Source: an uncultured Oscillospiraceae bacterium (lineage in GTDB: Bacteria; Bacillota; Clostridia; Oscillospirales; Oscillospiraceae). Taken from it: a DNA stretch of 11,197 nt. Below the pieces are notes generated by a model that made no database searches, was not told the DNA's origin, and worked only from the letters and a program-made list of their open reading frames with translations. Shown here one piece after another: positions 1-7,431 of this stretch. A program made the position numbers and the translations under genes. The DNA is taken from contig CAQCFX010000032.1 of assembly GCA_948766235.1 (NCBI GenBank), forward strand, positions 1 to 11,197. The letters run 5' to 3'. Positions within the stretch are counted from its first letter, which is position 1; every line of letters starts with the position of its first letter.

Positions 1-32
1 CGGCTATGCGCCCAACGCGAGCGTGACAGCGT

Positions 33-146
33 CGTCGCAAGCTTCGTATCGCTCGCTTCGCCGCAAGCGGCAAATCTCACTCACTGCGCTGCTCCTCCTT
101 CCCCCACAAAGCCGGAAGGACGGCTTTGTGGGGGCCCCAAGGAAAT
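33..146 (-). repeat. Dispersed structured repeat, copy A
   Basis: Read on the - strand this starts with ATTTCCTTGGGG, followed by a perfect 14-bp hairpin (101-114 with 121-134, loop TCCTTC). Then come AAGGAGGAGCAGC, an inner hairpin (57-64 with 67-74, one G-U pair on the - strand), and the tail CGAAGCTTGCGACG. The same order of blocks occurs on the + strand at 10742-10855 and, shortened, at 11089-11169. No T-run follows the large hairpin on either strand, so it is not a normal terminator. I do not recognise it as a named family. It resembles REP/BIME or MITE-like intergenic elements in general form. The boundaries come from comparing the three copies by eye and are approximate. Confidence 0.7.
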
Positions 147-200
147 GTGGCAAACATTATAGCCCCCCTAACGACATAGCAATAAGGAGCTGAGAGACAT

Positions 201-1025
201 ATGAAACGCATCTTTTCTTTGGCCCTGTGCGCGGTCATGGTTCTGTCCCTGCTGTCCGCCTGTGCCAAGCCGGGGCTCAACGGCCCCACTCCCGACAAGC
301 CCGACGCGGCCTCCACGGAGGTGTCCGATCCCGATCAGACCGAAAGCCCTGTGGCGGACGGCCCCCTGGGCGAGCCCGAATCTCAGGAGCCCTCCCTGTC
401 TCTCCCGCCTGAGACCCCGTCGCCCCAGCCCAGCGCCGAGGCGTCCACAGGCCCGGTGGAGAGCAGCGCCCAGCCCACCCCGAAGCCCTCTCAGGCCCCC
501 TCTGCTGCGCCCAGCCCGGAGCCCAGCCTCAGCCTCCCGCCCTCCCCGGAGGTCACTCCTGACCCTGTACCGGAAGAATCCGGCGGGGATGACGGCGAGC
601 TCCCCGCGCCGGCAGGCCAGCCCAATCTCCGGGAGTTCTACGAAGACATTATGTTTGACGACCCGGACTTTGCCGCCACTGCCGAGCTGTATAACGAGTA
701 TCTGGATGTGCTCTACCCCGGCCTCACCGCAATCTCCACCCAGCAGCTGGTGGTGTTTCAGCCCATGATGTCCGCCGTGGTGTGCGAGATTGCCCTGGTG
801 GAGGTGACGGACCGGGCGGACGTGCCCGCCGTGCTGGACATTCTCCAATCCCGGGTGGACTATATGGTGGGAGACGAGGAAAACCCCGGCGCAGCCTGGT
901 ATCCCGCCTCTATCGAGGGCTGGCAGAACAGCTCCCGCATCGTGTCCAACGGCAGCTATATTATGCTCATCGCCTATGACAAGTGCGACGACATTGTCGC
1001 CCGGTTTGACACGCTCTTTGAATAA
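201..1025 (+). CDS. DUF4358 lipoprotein with long Pro/Ser-rich stalk
   Basis: This 274-residue protein is probably anchored to the outer face of the membrane. It has a signal peptide with Lys-Arg at residues 2-3, a hydrophobic core at about 4-17 and a lipobox LSAC ending at Cys21. Residues about 22-142 form a low-complexity stalk rich in Pro, Ser, Glu and Ala, in which EPSLSLPP occurs twice (63-70 and 107-114). The folded C-terminal part (about 143-274) matches what I know of DUF4358, a domain without an assigned activity that is common in Clostridia and often found beside MBOAT and DHHW genes. AAGGAG at 184-189 supports the ATG at 201. The MBOAT gene follows after about 70 bp. A structural or accessory role in the acetylation complex is inferred from the neighbours only. 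Confidence 0.85.
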   Translation: MKRIFSLALCAVMVLSLLSACAKPGLNGPTPDKPDAASTEVSDPDQTESPVADGPLGEPESQEPSLSLPPETPSPQPSAEASTGPVESSAQPTPKPSQAPSAAPSPEPSLSLPPSPEVTPDPVPEESGGDDGELPAPAGQPNLREFYEDIMFDDPDFAATAELYNEYLDVLYPGLTAISTQQLVVFQPMMSAVVCEIALVEVTDRADVPAVLDILQSRVDYMVGDEENPGAAWYPASIEGWQNSSRIVSNGSYIMLIAYDKCDDIVARFDTLFE

Positions 1026-1035
1026 GCCCTCCCTT

Positions 1036-1069
1036 CGCCCCGGCGCCCGCGCCGGGGCGCTTTCCCTTC
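1036..1069 (+). terminator. GC-rich hairpin between the DUF4358 and MBOAT genes, possible attenuator
   Basis: CGCCCCGGC at 1036-1044 pairs perfectly with 1051-1059; an extra G-C pair closes a tetraloop. The sequence after it is CTTTCCCTTC, so the T-run is poor. It is more likely a partial terminator or mRNA-stabilising hairpin that lowers read-through than a full stop, because the downstream MBOAT gene has no obvious promoter of its own. Confidence 0.45.
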
Positions 1070-1096
1070 AAAATATTCCCGGCGAGGTGACCGCCC

Positions 1097-2530
1097 ATGA
1101 TATTTTCCAGTCCGTATTTTTTGTTTCTCTATTTCCCTATCGTACTAATCCTGTACTACATCTCTCCCCTGAAGTGGCGCAACCTGGTGCTGCTGGTGGT
1201 CAACCTCATCTTCTACGGCTGGGGCGAGCCGGTGTATGTGCTCATCATGTTCCTCTCCATCGCCATCGACTACTCCCACGGGCGCATCGTCACCCGCTGC
1301 AAGGCCAAGGGGAACGACCGGGGCGCGCGCATGGCGGTGGCCTCGTCGGTGGTGTTCAACCTGGCGTTGCTGGGCTTCTTCAAATACTGGAACTTCATCG
1401 CCGGCAGCCTGGCCGGCCTGGGCGCGGACTTCCTGCCTGTCATTGAGCGCCTTCCCATGCCGGGCGGCGGCAGCATCCCCTTCACCCTGCCCATCGGCAT
1501 CTCCTTCTACACCTTCCAGACCATGAGCTACACCATCGACGTCTACCGGGGGGACGCGCCCTGCCAGAAGAACATCGTCACCTTCGGCACCTTTGTCACC
1601 CTGTTCCCCCAGCTGATTGCCGGACCCATCATCAAGTACAAGGACCTGGACCAGCAGCTGGAGCACCGTGACCACACCTTTGAGAAATTCGCCTCCGGCG
1701 TGCAGCGCTTTACCGTGGGAGCCTGTAAAAAGGTGCTGCTGGCCAACGCCCTGGGCCCCCTGTGGGACATATATCTGGCTACCCCCTCCCAGCAGCTCAC
1801 CACCTTAGGGGCTTGGCTGGGCATCATCGCCTTCTCCCTCCAGCTCTACTTCGACTTCTCCGGCTACTCCGACATGGCCATCGGCCTGGGCCGGATGCTG
1901 GGCTTTGAATTTTTGGAAAACTTCAATTATCCCTATCTCTCCAAATCCGCCAGCGAGTTCTGGCGGCGGTGGCACATCTCCCTGGGCAGCTGGTTTCGGG
2001 AGTACCTGTACTTTCCCCTGGGCGGCAGCCGGGTGAAGCCCCCCCGGATGGTGTTCAACCTGCTTATCGTCTGGGCCGCCACCGGCATCTGGCACGGAGC
2101 CAGCTGGAACTTCCTGCTCTGGGGCTTGTACTGGTTTGTGTGGATTGGGCTGGAAAAGCTGTGGCTGGGCAAATGGCTGGACCGCGCCCCGGCCTGGCTG
2201 TGCCACGTATACGGCGTGCTCATCGCCGTGGTGGGCTGGGCCATTTTCGCCGTGGAGGATTTCTCCGCCATGGGTCCCTACCTGGCCGCCATGTTCGGCT
2301 TTGGGGCGGGGGCGCTGGACGGGGACTTCCTGTATTACCTGCGCGGCTACCTGCCCATTTTGGTCATCGCCATGGCGGCCGCCACGCCGCTGGCCAAAAC
2401 CCTGTGGCATAAGCTGCCGGAGCGGGGACGGCAAATTGCGTTCCCGGTGCTGATGCTGGCCGGGCTGGCGCTCACCACCGCCTATCTGGTAGACGGGACC
2501 TATAACCCCTTCCTCTATTTCCGCTTCTAA
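1097..2530 (+). CDS. MBOAT-family membrane O-acyltransferase (AlgI/DltB-like)
   Basis: This 477-residue polytopic membrane protein belongs to the MBOAT family, which moves acyl (usually acetyl) groups to an extracytoplasmic acceptor. The family's central block is clear. WRRWHISLGSWF spans about 289-300 with conserved His293, REYLYFPLGGSR follows, and GIWHGASWNF contains His333, the position of the family's catalytic histidine. The N-terminus (FSSPYFLFLYFP) and the SFYTFQTMSYTIDVYRG segment at about 136-151 are typical of AlgI-like proteins. The length is normal for AlgI homologues (about 460-520). GAGGTGA at 1084-1090 supports the ATG at 1097. The DHHW gene downstream is the expected extracellular partner, as AlgX/AlgJ are for AlgI. 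The substrate glycan cannot be read from the sequence. A DltB role is unlikely because dltA, dltC and dltD are absent. Confidence 0.93.
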   Translation: MIFSSPYFLFLYFPIVLILYYISPLKWRNLVLLVVNLIFYGWGEPVYVLIMFLSIAIDYSHGRIVTRCKAKGNDRGARMAVASSVVFNLALLGFFKYWNFIAGSLAGLGADFLPVIERLPMPGGGSIPFTLPIGISFYTFQTMSYTIDVYRGDAPCQKNIVTFGTFVTLFPQLIAGPIIKYKDLDQQLEHRDHTFEKFASGVQRFTVGACKKVLLANALGPLWDIYLATPSQQLTTLGAWLGIIAFSLQLYFDFSGYSDMAIGLGRMLGFEFLENFNYPYLSKSASEFWRRWHISLGSWFREYLYFPLGGSRVKPPRMVFNLLIVWAATGIWHGASWNFLLWGLYWFVWIGLEKLWLGKWLDRAPAWLCHVYGVLIAVVGWAIFAVEDFSAMGPYLAAMFGFGAGALDGDFLYYLRGYLPILVIAMAAATPLAKTLWHKLPERGRQIAFPVLMLAGLALTTAYLVDGTYNPFLYFRF

Positions 2531-2616
2531 GGAGCAGCACTTTTTCTTGAACATGATCTGTGCGGGGATGGGATTCTTCTGTCCGCGCCATCCGACAAAA
2601 AAGGGAGGACGCTGGT

Positions 2617-3543
2617 ATGTTTATCAACATTTTGGGGAAAGAAATTTGGTATGAAATATATGGCGCGGAATATGACGATACTCTGCTGTATCTTCATGGA
2701 GGCCCAGGGGCAAGCTGTCTGGATTTCGTAAATCAGGCAAGGGCGTTAAGCGGAAACAGGAAGGTTGTCATATTGGATCAGTTAGGCGTGCTGCGCTCCC
2801 AAGCGATTGCTGAGGATGAAAGCTACAGCATGGAATATCAGATTGAACTGCTGGAGGAAATGCGAAAGCTTTTGGGAATCAAAAAGTGGAGCATCCTGGG
2901 TCATTCTTATGGGGGTATGCTGGCGGTTTTATACGCATACACCTACCCAGATTCCATCCATAAGATGATCCTGGAATGCCCCTCGCTGTGCTTTGAGGAT
3001 TCCGCAAGGTCAACCGCCGAATATTTGAGCGAGCATATCAATGGCTTGAACGACAAGCAGGCAATGGAGCTGTGTGAAAAAATTAAATCCGCGGACTATC
3101 CAGATAAGACGGAAATCGTATGGGATTTATCCGCCCTGCTTGGCTATGTCACGGATATGGAGCTGCGGTTTTATCTACATGGCATCTCTTTTGAAGAATA
3201 TCACATGAGCATGGACGCCTCTGGTATTACAGATGAGATGTGGGCAAAGGGAGAGCGGCATTTGACGAAACTGCTGGAAGCACAGCCGGCGCCGAATGGC
3301 TCTTTGCAAAAAAAGCTGATGATGACCGACAATCTTTTGCCGATGGTCCCGAAGATTGCGGCTCCCATGCTGCTGATAAACGGAGCGTACGATCCCGCCT
3401 GTACCAAGAATCAAATCGCGTATATCATGAACCATGGGCAAAATGTGACCCAGGCGATGTTTGAAAACAGCGGGCACTTCCCAAGGCTTGAGGAAGCGGA
3501 AAAATATACGAATACTGTTTTGCGTTTCCTTGATGATGCGTAA
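2617..3543 (+). CDS. Alpha/beta hydrolase, proline iminopeptidase-like (peptidase S33 type)
   Basis: This 308-residue predicted cytoplasmic hydrolase has no signal peptide. The oxyanion motif HGGPG is at 27-31, the nucleophile elbow GHSYGG at 95-100 with Ser97, and the likely acid and base are Asp259 (GAYDP) and His287 (NSGHF). This layout fits the S33 prolyl-aminopeptidase-like group. However, the usual DQRGxGRS motif reads DQLGVLRS (54-61), so the substrate may differ. The ATG at 2617 is chosen because AAGGGAGGA lies 7 bases upstream; an in-frame ATG at 2560 lacks a comparable site. The gene is clearly AT-richer than the MBOAT and DHHW genes and uses many ATA, TTA, AAA and GAT codons, which suggests recent acquisition. 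A function in polysaccharide acetylation is not supported by anything in the sequence beyond position. Confidence 0.88.
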   Translation: MFINILGKEIWYEIYGAEYDDTLLYLHGGPGASCLDFVNQARALSGNRKVVILDQLGVLRSQAIAEDESYSMEYQIELLEEMRKLLGIKKWSILGHSYGGMLAVLYAYTYPDSIHKMILECPSLCFEDSARSTAEYLSEHINGLNDKQAMELCEKIKSADYPDKTEIVWDLSALLGYVTDMELRFYLHGISFEEYHMSMDASGITDEMWAKGERHLTKLLEAQPAPNGSLQKKLMMTDNLLPMVPKIAAPMLLINGAYDPACTKNQIAYIMNHGQNVTQAMFENSGHFPRLEEAEKYTNTVLRFLDDA

Positions 3544-3605
3544 GGGAGCTCCGCCTGCCGCGAAGCTTGTGAAACCAACGCGCTTTTCAATGAGGGGATA
3601 GATTG

Positions 3606-4736
3606 ATGAGCAAAAAATATTCCATTTTTATCACCGTGCTGTTCTGCCTGTTTATTTTCGGCTTCGGGATTGCCCATTTTCTCCTTCCCGACCGGGAGTT
3701 CTCCGAACAGGAAAACAACTGGCTGGCTGAGTTTAAGCCCCCCACCTGGGAAACGGTACGCTCCGGCCAGTTTATGGAGGACTTCGAGGAGTACTTCAAC
3801 GACCAGTTCCCCCTGCGGGACCAGTGGGTGCAGCTCAAGGCCCTGTCCGAGCGCACCCTGGGCAAGACGGAAAACAACCAGGTCTATTTCGGGACCGACG
3901 GCCAGACCCTGTTCGCCCACTTCACCAAGATTTCCGACGAGGAGCTGGAAAAGCGGGTGGGCTATGTGAACCGGCTGGGGGAAAACCTGGACGTGCCGGT
4001 GTACTTCTCCCTGGTGCCGGACAAGAGCTATGTACAGTCGTGGCTTCTGCCCGAAAACGCCCCCAACGTGGACGACGGCTCCACGATTGGGCGGGCGGCG
4101 GCGCTGTGCGGAGACAGGGTGACATTTATAGACCTACGGGACACTCTGAGCAGAGAGGGCGACGCTTTCTACCGTACCGACCACCATTGGACCACCATGG
4201 GGGCGTACCAGGGCTATCTGTCGCTGATGATGGGTATGGGCGACAGCGGCGGGATCTATGATTATCCTTTGGCCTTGGTTTCCGACCAATTCTACGGCAC
4301 CACCTACTCCGCCTCCGGGGCGGGCTGGGTGAAGCCGGACAGCATCCACACCATGATCCCCGAGGGGGGCACAAGGGGGAACGTCACCGTCACCGGCTAT
4401 CCCGAGGGCGCGCCCATCAACAGCTCCCTGTACCACCCCAAAAAGCTGGAGGTCAAGGACAAATACGCCTACTTTTTAGGGGGCAACCAGCCGTTGTGCG
4501 TCATCCAAAACCCCGACGCCGCGGGCGGCAGGCTGCTGCTCATCCGGGATTCCTACGCCGACAGCCTGGCCCCCTTCCTGGCGGAGGAGTTTCAGGAGGT
4601 CCACCTGTTTGACCTGCGCTACAATAATACCTCTCTCAAACAGTACGTGGCGGACAACGGCATCGACCAGGTGCTGGTGCTCTACTCGGCCAACAATTTT
4701 AATACGGATAAAAACCTGTTTAAACTGGCCATGTGA
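3606..4736 (+). CDS. DHHW-family protein, AlgX/AlgJ-like putative O-acetyltransferase
   Basis: This 376-residue protein has a single N-terminal membrane anchor (about residues 6-23), followed by the conserved LLPDREFSEQEN segment (26-37). The family name motif is TDHHW at 191-195. A second motif, IRDSYADSLAPF (313-324), carries Ser316. In AlgX/AlgJ a D-x-H pair and a later Ser form the catalytic triad, so Asp192, His194 and Ser316 are the probable equivalents. The protein would act outside the membrane, placing acetyl groups delivered by the MBOAT protein onto a surface or secreted glycan. The start is the ATG at 3606 with GAGGGG at 3592-3597; a TTG at 3603 is in frame but poorer. It is the last gene before a strong terminator. 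Family assignment is firm; the reaction is inferred from AlgX. Confidence 0.88.
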   Translation: MSKKYSIFITVLFCLFIFGFGIAHFLLPDREFSEQENNWLAEFKPPTWETVRSGQFMEDFEEYFNDQFPLRDQWVQLKALSERTLGKTENNQVYFGTDGQTLFAHFTKISDEELEKRVGYVNRLGENLDVPVYFSLVPDKSYVQSWLLPENAPNVDDGSTIGRAAALCGDRVTFIDLRDTLSREGDAFYRTDHHWTTMGAYQGYLSLMMGMGDSGGIYDYPLALVSDQFYGTTYSASGAGWVKPDSIHTMIPEGGTRGNVTVTGYPEGAPINSSLYHPKKLEVKDKYAYFLGGNQPLCVIQNPDAAGGRLLLIRDSYADSLAPFLAEEFQEVHLFDLRYNNTSLKQYVADNGIDQVLVLYSANNFNTDKNLFKLAM

Positions 4737-4738
4737 GT

Positions 4739-4779
4739 AAAACAAACCCCCTCGGCAGGCGCCGAGGGGCTTTTGTTTT
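4739..4779. terminator. Bidirectional intrinsic terminator between convergent operons
   Basis: The stem is CCCCTCGGC (4748-4756) with GCCGAGGGG (4761-4769) and loop AGGC. It is flanked by AAAACAAA on the left and TTTGTTTT on the right, giving a T-rich tail on both strands. It ends the DHHW gene (stop 3 bases away) on the + strand and livF (stop at 4783) on the - strand. Confidence 0.92.
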
Positions 4780-4782
4780 GCT

Positions 4783-5484
4783 TTATCCGCCCAAATAGGC
4801 TTTTTTGACCGCCTCATCCCGGAGCAGTTCCTCCCCGGTGCCGGTGGCCACGATTTTGCCCGTCTCCAGCACGTAGCCCCGGTCGGCCACGGACAGGGCC
4901 ATGCGGGCGTTCTGTTCCACCAGCAGAATGGTGGTGCCCGCCTGGTGGAGCTGACGGATGATGTCAAAAATTTGGTCCACCAGGATGGGGGCCAGACCCA
5001 TGGACGGCTCGTCCAGCATGAGCAGCTTGGGGCTGCTCATCAGTCCCCGGCCCATGGCCAGCATCTGCTGCTCGCCGCCGGACAGGGTGCCCGCCACCTG
5101 CCTGCGCCGCTCCTTCAGCCGGGGGAACTGCTGGTACACCCGCTCCAGTCCGTCGGGGATGTCCCCCCGGGCGCGGGTGTACGCCCCCATCTCCAGATTC
5201 TCCTCCACCGTCATCTGCTGGAAGATGCGCCGCCCCTCCGGGACGTGGGCCAGTCCCCGCTCCACAATCTTGTGGGCGGGAACGGAGGCCAGGTTCTGCC
5301 CCAGAAACTCCACAGACCCGGTGCGGGAGTGGAGCAGGCCGCACACCGTGTTTAAAATAGTGGACTTGCCCGCGCCGTTGGCCCCGATGAGGGTGACCAC
5401 CTCGCCGACGTTTACCTGGAAGGAGACGCCCTTGATGGCGTGAATGGCGCCGTAGTACACATTGATGTCGTTCACATTCAGCAT
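4783..5484 (-). CDS. livF: Branched-chain amino acid ABC transporter ATPase LivF
   Basis: This 233-residue ATPase is one of two nucleotide-binding subunits that power a HAAT/Liv-type importer at the inner face of the membrane. Walker A is GANGAGKST (34-42), the ABC signature LSGGEQQ (134-140) and Walker B LLMLDEP (154-160). The switch position is VEQN (Gln191) rather than His, which is usual for LivF. VPEGRRIF (81-88) and SMGLAPILV (161-169) are also LivF hallmarks. It is last in the operon; GGAGGG (5492-5497) overlaps the end of livG and sits 7 bases before the ATG, so translation is probably coupled. The length is normal (about 233-237). Confidence 0.96.
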   Translation of the reverse strand: MLNVNDINVYYGAIHAIKGVSFQVNVGEVVTLIGANGAGKSTILNTVCGLLHSRTGSVEFLGQNLASVPAHKIVERGLAHVPEGRRIFQQMTVEENLEMGAYTRARGDIPDGLERVYQQFPRLKERRRQVAGTLSGGEQQMLAMGRGLMSSPKLLMLDEPSMGLAPILVDQIFDIIRQLHQAGTTILLVEQNARMALSVADRGYVLETGKIVATGTGEELLRDEAVKKAYLGG

Positions 5485-5497
5485 ATCCGCACCCTCC

Positions 5498-6346
5498 TCA
5501 CTGCTGCTTGCCCAGATAGGCCTCGATAACCGTGGGGTTGGACTGAATCTCCTCCGCCGTCCCCTTGGCGATAATCTGGCCGAAGTTGAGCACGCAGATG
5601 CCCTCGCAGATGCCCATGACCAGGCTCATGTCGTGCTCAATGAGCATGACGGCAATCTGGAAGGTGTCCCGAATCTTCACAATGTTCTCCATCAGCTCGG
5701 CGGTCTCGGAGGGGTTCATGCCCGCCGCCGGTTCGTCCAGCAGCAGCAGGGCGGGATTGGTGGCCAGCGCCCGGACAATCTCCAGCCGCCGCTGGGCCCC
5801 ATAGGGCAGGCTGCCCGCCGGGTGACCCGCCAGGTCCTGCATATCGAAGATGGACAGCAGCTCCAGCGCCCGCTCGTGGGCGGCCTTCTCCTGCCGCCAA
5901 TATTTGGGCAGGCGCAGAATGCCCGAGAACATGGAGTACTTCTCCTGGTTGTGCAGGCCGATTTTCACGTTGTCCTCCACGCTCAGGTTGTTGAACAGCC
6001 GGATGTTCTGGAAGGTGCGGGCGATGCCCATGCGGTTAATCTGGGCGGGCGTTTTGCCGTGGGTGTCCAAACCGTCTAGCAGAATGGTGCCCCGGGTGGG
6101 CTGGTACACCTTGGTGAGCAGATTAAATACGGTGGTTTTTCCCGCGCCGTTGGGGCCGATAAGTCCCGCAATCTCGGTGCGGCCCACGGTGATATTGAAT
6201 TCGTTCACCGCCGTCAGGCCGCCGAAGTCTATCCCTAAGTGGCTGCACTCCAGAATGGGGGTCTTGCCCACGTCCCGCTCCGGGATGATGGACACGCTGG
6301 GCACGGGCACCATTTTGCCCTTTTGAAACTGCTTTTTCTCAGCCAT
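5498..6346 (-). CDS. livG: Branched-chain amino acid ABC transporter ATPase LivG
   Basis: This is the second ATPase of the importer, 282 residues. Walker A is GPNGAGKTT (64-72), the signature is degenerate (LPYGAQRR, 180-187) as often in LivG, Walker B is LLLLDEP (200-206) and the switch His is His238 in IEHDM. RTFQNIRLF (110-118) is a LivG hallmark. The ATPase domain starts near residue 31, so there is an unusual, basic then Pro/Val-rich N-terminal extension of about 30 residues. The ATG at 6346 overlaps the livM stop and follows an AAGGGGG site, indicating coupled translation. An in-frame ATG at 6379 lies deep in livM and is less likely. Confidence 0.95.
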   Translation of the reverse strand: MAEKKQFQKGKMVPVPSVSIIPERDVGKTPILECSHLGIDFGGLTAVNEFNITVGRTEIAGLIGPNGAGKTTVFNLLTKVYQPTRGTILLDGLDTHGKTPAQINRMGIARTFQNIRLFNNLSVEDNVKIGLHNQEKYSMFSGILRLPKYWRQEKAAHERALELLSIFDMQDLAGHPAGSLPYGAQRRLEIVRALATNPALLLLDEPAAGMNPSETAELMENIVKIRDTFQIAVMLIEHDMSLVMGICEGICVLNFGQIIAKGTAEEIQSNPTVIEAYLGKQQ

Positions 6347-7424
6347 TGCCGGCAACCCCCTTCCGCTTGGGAAGCACACGGCCCACCAGGGCCTTGAGCT
6401 GGGCGTTATTGGTGACCAGCATCACCAAAATGAGCACCACGGCGTACACCAGCATCCGATAGTCGGCGATATTGAACTGCCGGAGCTGCTCGGGCAGAAC
6501 GTAGAGCAGGGCGGCGGCGATGATGGACCCCCGGATGGAGCCCAGCCCGCCCAGCACCACAAACACCAGCACCTGAATGGAGGTGTTGAAGCTGAACTTG
6601 GAGGCCACGGTGGAGGAGTAGTTCAGGCCGAACAGGGCCCCGGCGGCCCCCGCCAAAGCGGCCGAGGTGACAAAGGCCATCAGCTTGTATTTGATGACGT
6701 TGATGCCCACGCTCTCCGCGGCGATGCGGTTATCCCGCAGAGCCATAATAGCCCTGCCCGAGCGGCTGTTCACCAGATTCTGCACCACCAGCAGGGTGAC
6801 GAGAATGAGAACAAACCCGGCGGTAAAGGAGGCCAGCTTGGTCACGCCCACCGCTCCCATGGGGCCTTTTATGATGGTGGTGCCGTCGGCGGAAATATCG
6901 AACCGGCCGGACCCCGCGGTGATGTGAAAGCCGTTTTCATCCACTCCCACATAGAGCACCATGATGATGTTCTGGATAATCTGCCCGAAGGCCAGGGTGA
7001 CGATGGCCAGGTAGTCCCCCTGAAGCCGGAGCACCGGCACGCCCACAATGACGCCGCCTAAAGCGCCCGCCGCCGCCCCCGCAATCATGGACACCGCCAG
7101 ACGCACAGGGGTCATGGGAATGGCGTTTTGCAGCAGAATGGACACCGTGATGCCGGTGAACGCCCCCAGGCTCATAAAGCCCGCGTGGCCCAGGGACAGC
7201 TCGCCCAAAATGCCCACCGTCAGATTCAGGGATACCGCCATGACGATATAGCAGCAGGTGGGCACCAGCAGGCTTTGGAGGGAGTTGGACACCTTTCCCG
7301 CGCTGAGGAGATACTGGATGAGAAGGTAGGCGGCAATCACGATGCCGTAATTGATAAACCCGTTCAGGGCGGCCCTGCTCAGCTTTCGCTGGTTGAGGGT
7401 GCTTCCAGTCAGTTTCTTTTCCAT
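6339..7424 (-). CDS. livM: Branched-chain amino acid ABC transporter permease LivM
   Basis: This 361-residue integral membrane permease pairs with LivH to form the translocation channel. Membrane segments run from about residue 24 to 345. The LivM family segment LTVGILGELSLGHAGFMSLGA is present, as are GDYLAIVTLAFGQI and the cytoplasmic coupling region RAIMALRDNRIAAESVGIN. A short, basic, soluble N-terminus (about 20 residues) precedes the first helix. The start lies 7 bases after the livH stop with a short GAGG site in between, and the stop overlaps the livG start. Length fits the family (about 300-420). Confidence 0.95.
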   Translation of the reverse strand: MEKKLTGSTLNQRKLSRAALNGFINYGIVIAAYLLIQYLLSAGKVSNSLQSLLVPTCCYIVMAVSLNLTVGILGELSLGHAGFMSLGAFTGITVSILLQNAIPMTPVRLAVSMIAGAAAGALGGVIVGVPVLRLQGDYLAIVTLAFGQIIQNIIMVLYVGVDENGFHITAGSGRFDISADGTTIIKGPMGAVGVTKLASFTAGFVLILVTLLVVQNLVNSRSGRAIMALRDNRIAAESVGINVIKYKLMAFVTSAALAGAAGALFGLNYSSTVASKFSFNTSIQVLVFVVLGGLGSIRGSIIAAALLYVLPEQLRQFNIADYRMLVYAVVLILVMLVTNNAQLKALVGRVLPKRKGVAGNG

Positions 7425-7431
7425 GGCCGCC

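Noticed and set aside
101..134. Large hairpin as a terminator of an upstream gene
   Set aside because: No T-run follows on either strand, and the hairpin is explained as part of the repeat shared with 10754-10785.
147..200. Possible promoter with a CATTAT -10 box at 155-160
   Set aside because: No -35 hexamer lies at 15-19 bases upstream, which would fall in the G/C run of the hairpin. The promoter of the acetylation cluster remains unplaced.
168..848. 226-residue ORF on the - strand opposite the DUF4358 gene
   Set aside because: It mirrors a GC-rich coding sequence, is full of Gly/Arg/His low-complexity sequence, and has no domain. The + strand frame has a signal peptide, lipobox and ribosome binding site.
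1805..2554. 249-residue ORF on the - strand opposite the MBOAT gene
   Set aside because: It is a shadow of the MBOAT coding frame with Gly/Gln/Pro-rich composition and no recognisable fold; MBOAT motifs are unambiguous on the other strand.
2560..2616. Longer start of the hydrolase at 2560
   Set aside because: It has no good ribosome binding site, and the extra 19 residues do not fit the family. The ATG at 2617 has AAGGGAGGA at proper spacing.
5462..6079. 205-residue ORF on the + strand opposite livG
   Set aside because: It is a shadow of livG; the ABC motifs lie on the - strand.
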